Of a DNA stretch of 64,000 bases, positions 61,972-64,000 are shown piece after piece. The stretch is taken from NCBI GenBank assembly GCA_902363735.1, contig CABJBA010000012.1:62001-126000 (forward strand), read 5' to 3'. Numbering within the stretch: position 1 is the stretch's first letter; each line of letters opens with the position of its first letter. The stretch is from Clostridiaceae bacterium. GTDB taxonomy: Bacteria; Bacillota; Clostridia; Lachnospirales; Lachnospiraceae. The position numbers were made by a program, and so were the translations under genes. A model generated the notes under the pieces. It searched no databases. It saw nothing but the letters and a program-made list of their open reading frames with translations, and was not told where the DNA came from.

Positions 61972-63315
61972 ATGGAACCGAAGTTAGAAAAAAAATACGG
62001 ACTTTTTACAGCCATCGCAATGGTGATCGGCATCGTTGTAGGCAGCGGAGTTTTCTTTAAGGCGGAAAAAATCCTTACTGCAACCGGAGGAAATTTAAAA
62101 CAGGGTATTCTTGCATGGGTCATTGGCGGAGTTATTATGATTTCCTGCGCTTATACGTTTTCTGTTATGGCTACTAAGTATCAATATGTGAACGGAGTGG
62201 TGGATTACGCAGAGGCTGCCATGGGAAAAACCTATGCCTATTATGTAGGCTGGTTTATGGCAATCATTTATTATCCTACCATTACTTCTGTACTGGCCTG
62301 GGTTTCAGCCAGATATACCTGCGTTATCTTTGGTTTTTCCATTACAGGCGGAGAATGCATGACCATTGCCTGCCTTTATCTGATTTCCAGTTTTACTATA
62401 AATGCCTTATCTCCTGTTTTAGCAGGAAAGTTTCAGGTAAGCACCACAGTCATTAAACTGATTCCCCTCTTTTTAATGGCCGTAGTTGGAACCTTTACAG
62501 GCCTAAGAAGCGGAATGACTGTATATAATTTCAGCCATTATGTTTCACAAAGCAGCTCTAACGGATTATTCACCGCCATTGTTGCCGCATGTTTTGCTTA
62601 TGAAGGCTGGATTATTGCAACCTGCATCAATGCTGAACTGAAAAATGCAAAGAAAAATCTTCCTCTGGCTTTGATCGTAGGAACCTTTATCACCATGTCC
62701 GCTTATATCCTTTATTACATCGGCTTAGCAGGAACCATTGAAAATGAGGTGATGATGGCCGGAGGTGAATCAGGTGCTAAACTGGCTTTTCAGACAGTCT
62801 TCACCTCAGTGGGAGGCTCATTGTTATTTGTATTTGTCATTATTTCATGCCTTGGAACATTAAACGGCCTGATGCTTGGCTGTACCCGCGGAATTTATTC
62901 CCTTTCTGCAAGAGGCCTTGGCCCTGCTCCCAAAGTATTTAACCAGGTAGACCCGGTAACTAATATGCCTGTTAACTCCGCAATCTTGGGATTATTTCTC
63001 TGCGGAATCTGGCTGTTTTACTTTTACGGTGCAAATTTAACTTCCGGCTGGTTTGGTTTTTTCAGTTTTGATTCTTCAGAACTTCCCATTATTACCATAT
63101 ATGCCCTTTATATCCCTATTTTTATTATGTTCATGGTAAAAAGCAAAGAACTGAATTTTTTTAACAGGATATTTATGCCCTGCCTTTCACTTGCAGGAAG
63201 CATTTTTATGGTCATTGCCGCCTGGTTTGCTCATGGCATGTCCGTTGTTGCTTATCTGTGTGTATTTTCTGTAATTATGATCTTTGGAGCCTTGGTTTTG
63301 CGAAAGACAAAATAA
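61972..63315 (+). CDS. APC superfamily amino acid permease
   Basis: A 447-residue membrane protein with about 12 helices; the first carries the substrate-binding GIVVGSGVFFKAEKI. KNLPLALIVGTFITMSAYILYY and SCLGTLNGLMLGCTRGIYSLSARGLGP are typical of the family. The ATG at 61972 follows AGAAGGGG; an alternative ATG at 61915 would add 19 basic residues (EKQKKRFYCAKRRG) that look less natural. It lies just ahead of a tryptophan T-box unit, but the T-box does not control it. Substrate unknown. Confidence 0.82.
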   Translation: MEPKLEKKYGLFTAIAMVIGIVVGSGVFFKAEKILTATGGNLKQGILAWVIGGVIMISCAYTFSVMATKYQYVNGVVDYAEAAMGKTYAYYVGWFMAIIYYPTITSVLAWVSARYTCVIFGFSITGGECMTIACLYLISSFTINALSPVLAGKFQVSTTVIKLIPLFLMAVVGTFTGLRSGMTVYNFSHYVSQSSSNGLFTAIVAACFAYEGWIIATCINAELKNAKKNLPLALIVGTFITMSAYILYYIGLAGTIENEVMMAGGESGAKLAFQTVFTSVGGSLLFVFVIISCLGTLNGLMLGCTRGIYSLSARGLGPAPKVFNQVDPVTNMPVNSAILGLFLCGIWLFYFYGANLTSGWFGFFSFDSSELPIITIYALYIPIFIMFMVKSKELNFFNRIFMPCLSLAGSIFMVIAAWFAHGMSVVAYLCVFSVIMIFGALVLRKTK

Positions 63316-63318
63316 CAG

Positions 63319-63347
63319 TTGACAAATCTGCTCAAACGTATTAATAT
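63319..63347 (+). promoter_or_regulatory. Promoter of the tryptophan T-box unit
   Basis: TTGACA (63319-63324), 17-base spacer, TAATAT (63342-63347). Confidence 0.75.
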
Positions 63348-63355
63348 ACTGTTTA

Positions 63356-63636
63356 AATGAAATAAAAATAAACCGTTGAAAAAGAAGAGTAAGCTTCCCA
63401 GCAATATTACAGAGAGCCGCCGTTGGTGCGAGTGCGGTATAAAGCAGATAGCTGAATGGACTTTTGAGGGTGGCCCTGAACTTATTTTTAGGGGCTGACG
63501 GAAACCACAACCGTTATTTGGGTGGCATATATGTTAGTATATGAAAAAGTGGGCTTTGACAAAGTCAATTTGAGTGGCACCGCGGATTGTATAATTCGTC
63601 TCAAGTACGTTTATTAACGTACTTGAGACTTTTTTA
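63356..63636 (+). ncRNA. T-box riboswitch leader (tryptophan, specifier TGG)
   Basis: A complete T-box leader: AAGAAGAGTAA and AGAGAGCCGCCGTTGGTG in stem I, specifier loop GAA-TGG-ACT with the tryptophan codon TGG at 63457-63459, antiterminator core GAGTGGCACCGCGG at 63572-63585, and a terminator behind it. Uncharged tRNA-Trp should permit transcription of the lipoprotein gene at 63716. Confidence 0.93.
63598..63636 (+). terminator. Regulated terminator of the tryptophan T-box
   Basis: GTCTCAAGTACGT (63598-63610) pairs perfectly with ACGTACTTGAGAC (63617-63629), then six T. Confidence 0.9.
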
Positions 63637-63715
63637 TTTGCGGAAACAACAAAGAAGCCAAACATACCCCCACCCTTTGTCCTGTCAACGAAAACCATTT
63701 TAGGAGGAGAATATC

Positions 63716-64000
63716 ATGAAAAAATCAATGAAAACCCTGTTACTGGCAGCCCTTGCTGCTGCCGCACTCTCCGGCTGTGCTTCTGCCCCGGCTCCGGAAA
63801 AAACTACGGAAGCTCCCTCTTCCCAGGAAGAAAGCTCCGGAAAAAGCGCTGAGAGTAAAACTGAAACTGACGGCGCAACCTATACCATAGGAATTGGCCA
63901 GTTTGCTGAGCACGGTTCCCTTGACAACTGCAGGGAAGGCTTTCTACTGGGACTTGCGGAAGAAGGAATTGAAGAAGGAAAGAATTTAACTGTTATGTAT
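63716..64000 (+). CDS. trpX: Tryptophan ABC transporter substrate-binding lipoprotein (cut by window end)
   Basis: The first 95 codons are present. A signal peptide ends in the lipobox LSGC (18-21), then a Ser/Glu/Thr linker and the start of an ABC_sub_bind (PF04392-like) domain: YTIGIGQFAEHGSLDNCREGFLLGLAEEGIEEGKNLTV. TAGGAGGAG precedes the ATG. The upstream tryptophan T-box identifies it as TrpX of the TrpXYZ importer, known from clostridia and streptococci; the permease and ATPase genes should follow outside the window. Confidence 0.85.
   Translation, partial: MKKSMKTLLLAALAAAALSGCASAPAPEKTTEAPSSQEESSGKSAESKTETDGATYTIGIGQFAEHGSLDNCREGFLLGLAEEGIEEGKNLTVMY

Noticed and set aside
1..64000. 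Search for tRNA, rRNA, CRISPR arrays, insertion sequences and prophage genes
   Set aside because: No transposase or integrase motif, spaced repeat array, or rRNA/tRNA-like sequence was seen by eye; a covariance search would be needed for certainty.

Overview
The window reads as a chromosomal segment of an anaerobic, spore-forming Clostridia, most like Lachnospiraceae (Lacrimispora / 'Clostridium' group). The support is inferential but consistent: a single-chain pyruvate:ferredoxin oxidoreductase, purine-rich AGGAGG-type ribosome binding sites, T-box leaders, YesM/YesN-type sensor-regulator pairs next to sugar ABC importers, a GXY collagen-like surface protein and Gly/Cys-rich coat-like proteins. 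No rRNA, tRNA, insertion sequence, prophage or CRISPR array was seen.

Layout. 1-4.1 kb: siderophore uptake operon on the minus strand (permease, ATPase, lipoprotein, esterase, then an AraC regulator cut by the window edge), with a dyad operator over its start point. 4.3-5.7 kb: collagen-like gene of about 100 triplets. 5.7-14.6 kb: envelope genes (cardiolipin synthase, LTA-synthase-like protein), a DUF362 ferredoxin-like protein and a GntR(YtrA)-ABC exporter operon. 14.7-33.2 kb: DUF4397 protein, small zinc-ribbon membrane proteins, nifJ, VanW protein, PHP phosphoesterase, hemB, P1 peptidase, HPr-like protein, AI-2E-type transporter, a small-gene cluster, NCS2 permease and leuS behind a leucine T-box.

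33.2-42.8 kb: Amadori-product (fructoselysine-type) catabolism: two SIS deglycases, a YitT-like membrane protein, a GntR/UTRA regulator, a frameshifted FrlC epimerase, FrlD kinase and a sugar ABC importer. Copies of TATATTGT recur at its three promoter regions, suggesting one regulon. 42.9-46 kb: EF-G paralogue and a YHYH/cell-wall-repeat protein. 46-57.3 kb: a second carbohydrate locus: YesN/YesM pair, ABC importer, an 812-residue protein of unrecognised family, an acyltransferase-like protein and a BadF-type kinase. This is the best candidate for an undescribed pathway.

57.7-61.1 kb: aroF-tyrA-aroA operon. 61.2-64 kb: P-loop kinase, APC permease, then a tryptophan T-box (specifier TGG) in front of a TrpX-like lipoprotein cut by the window end.
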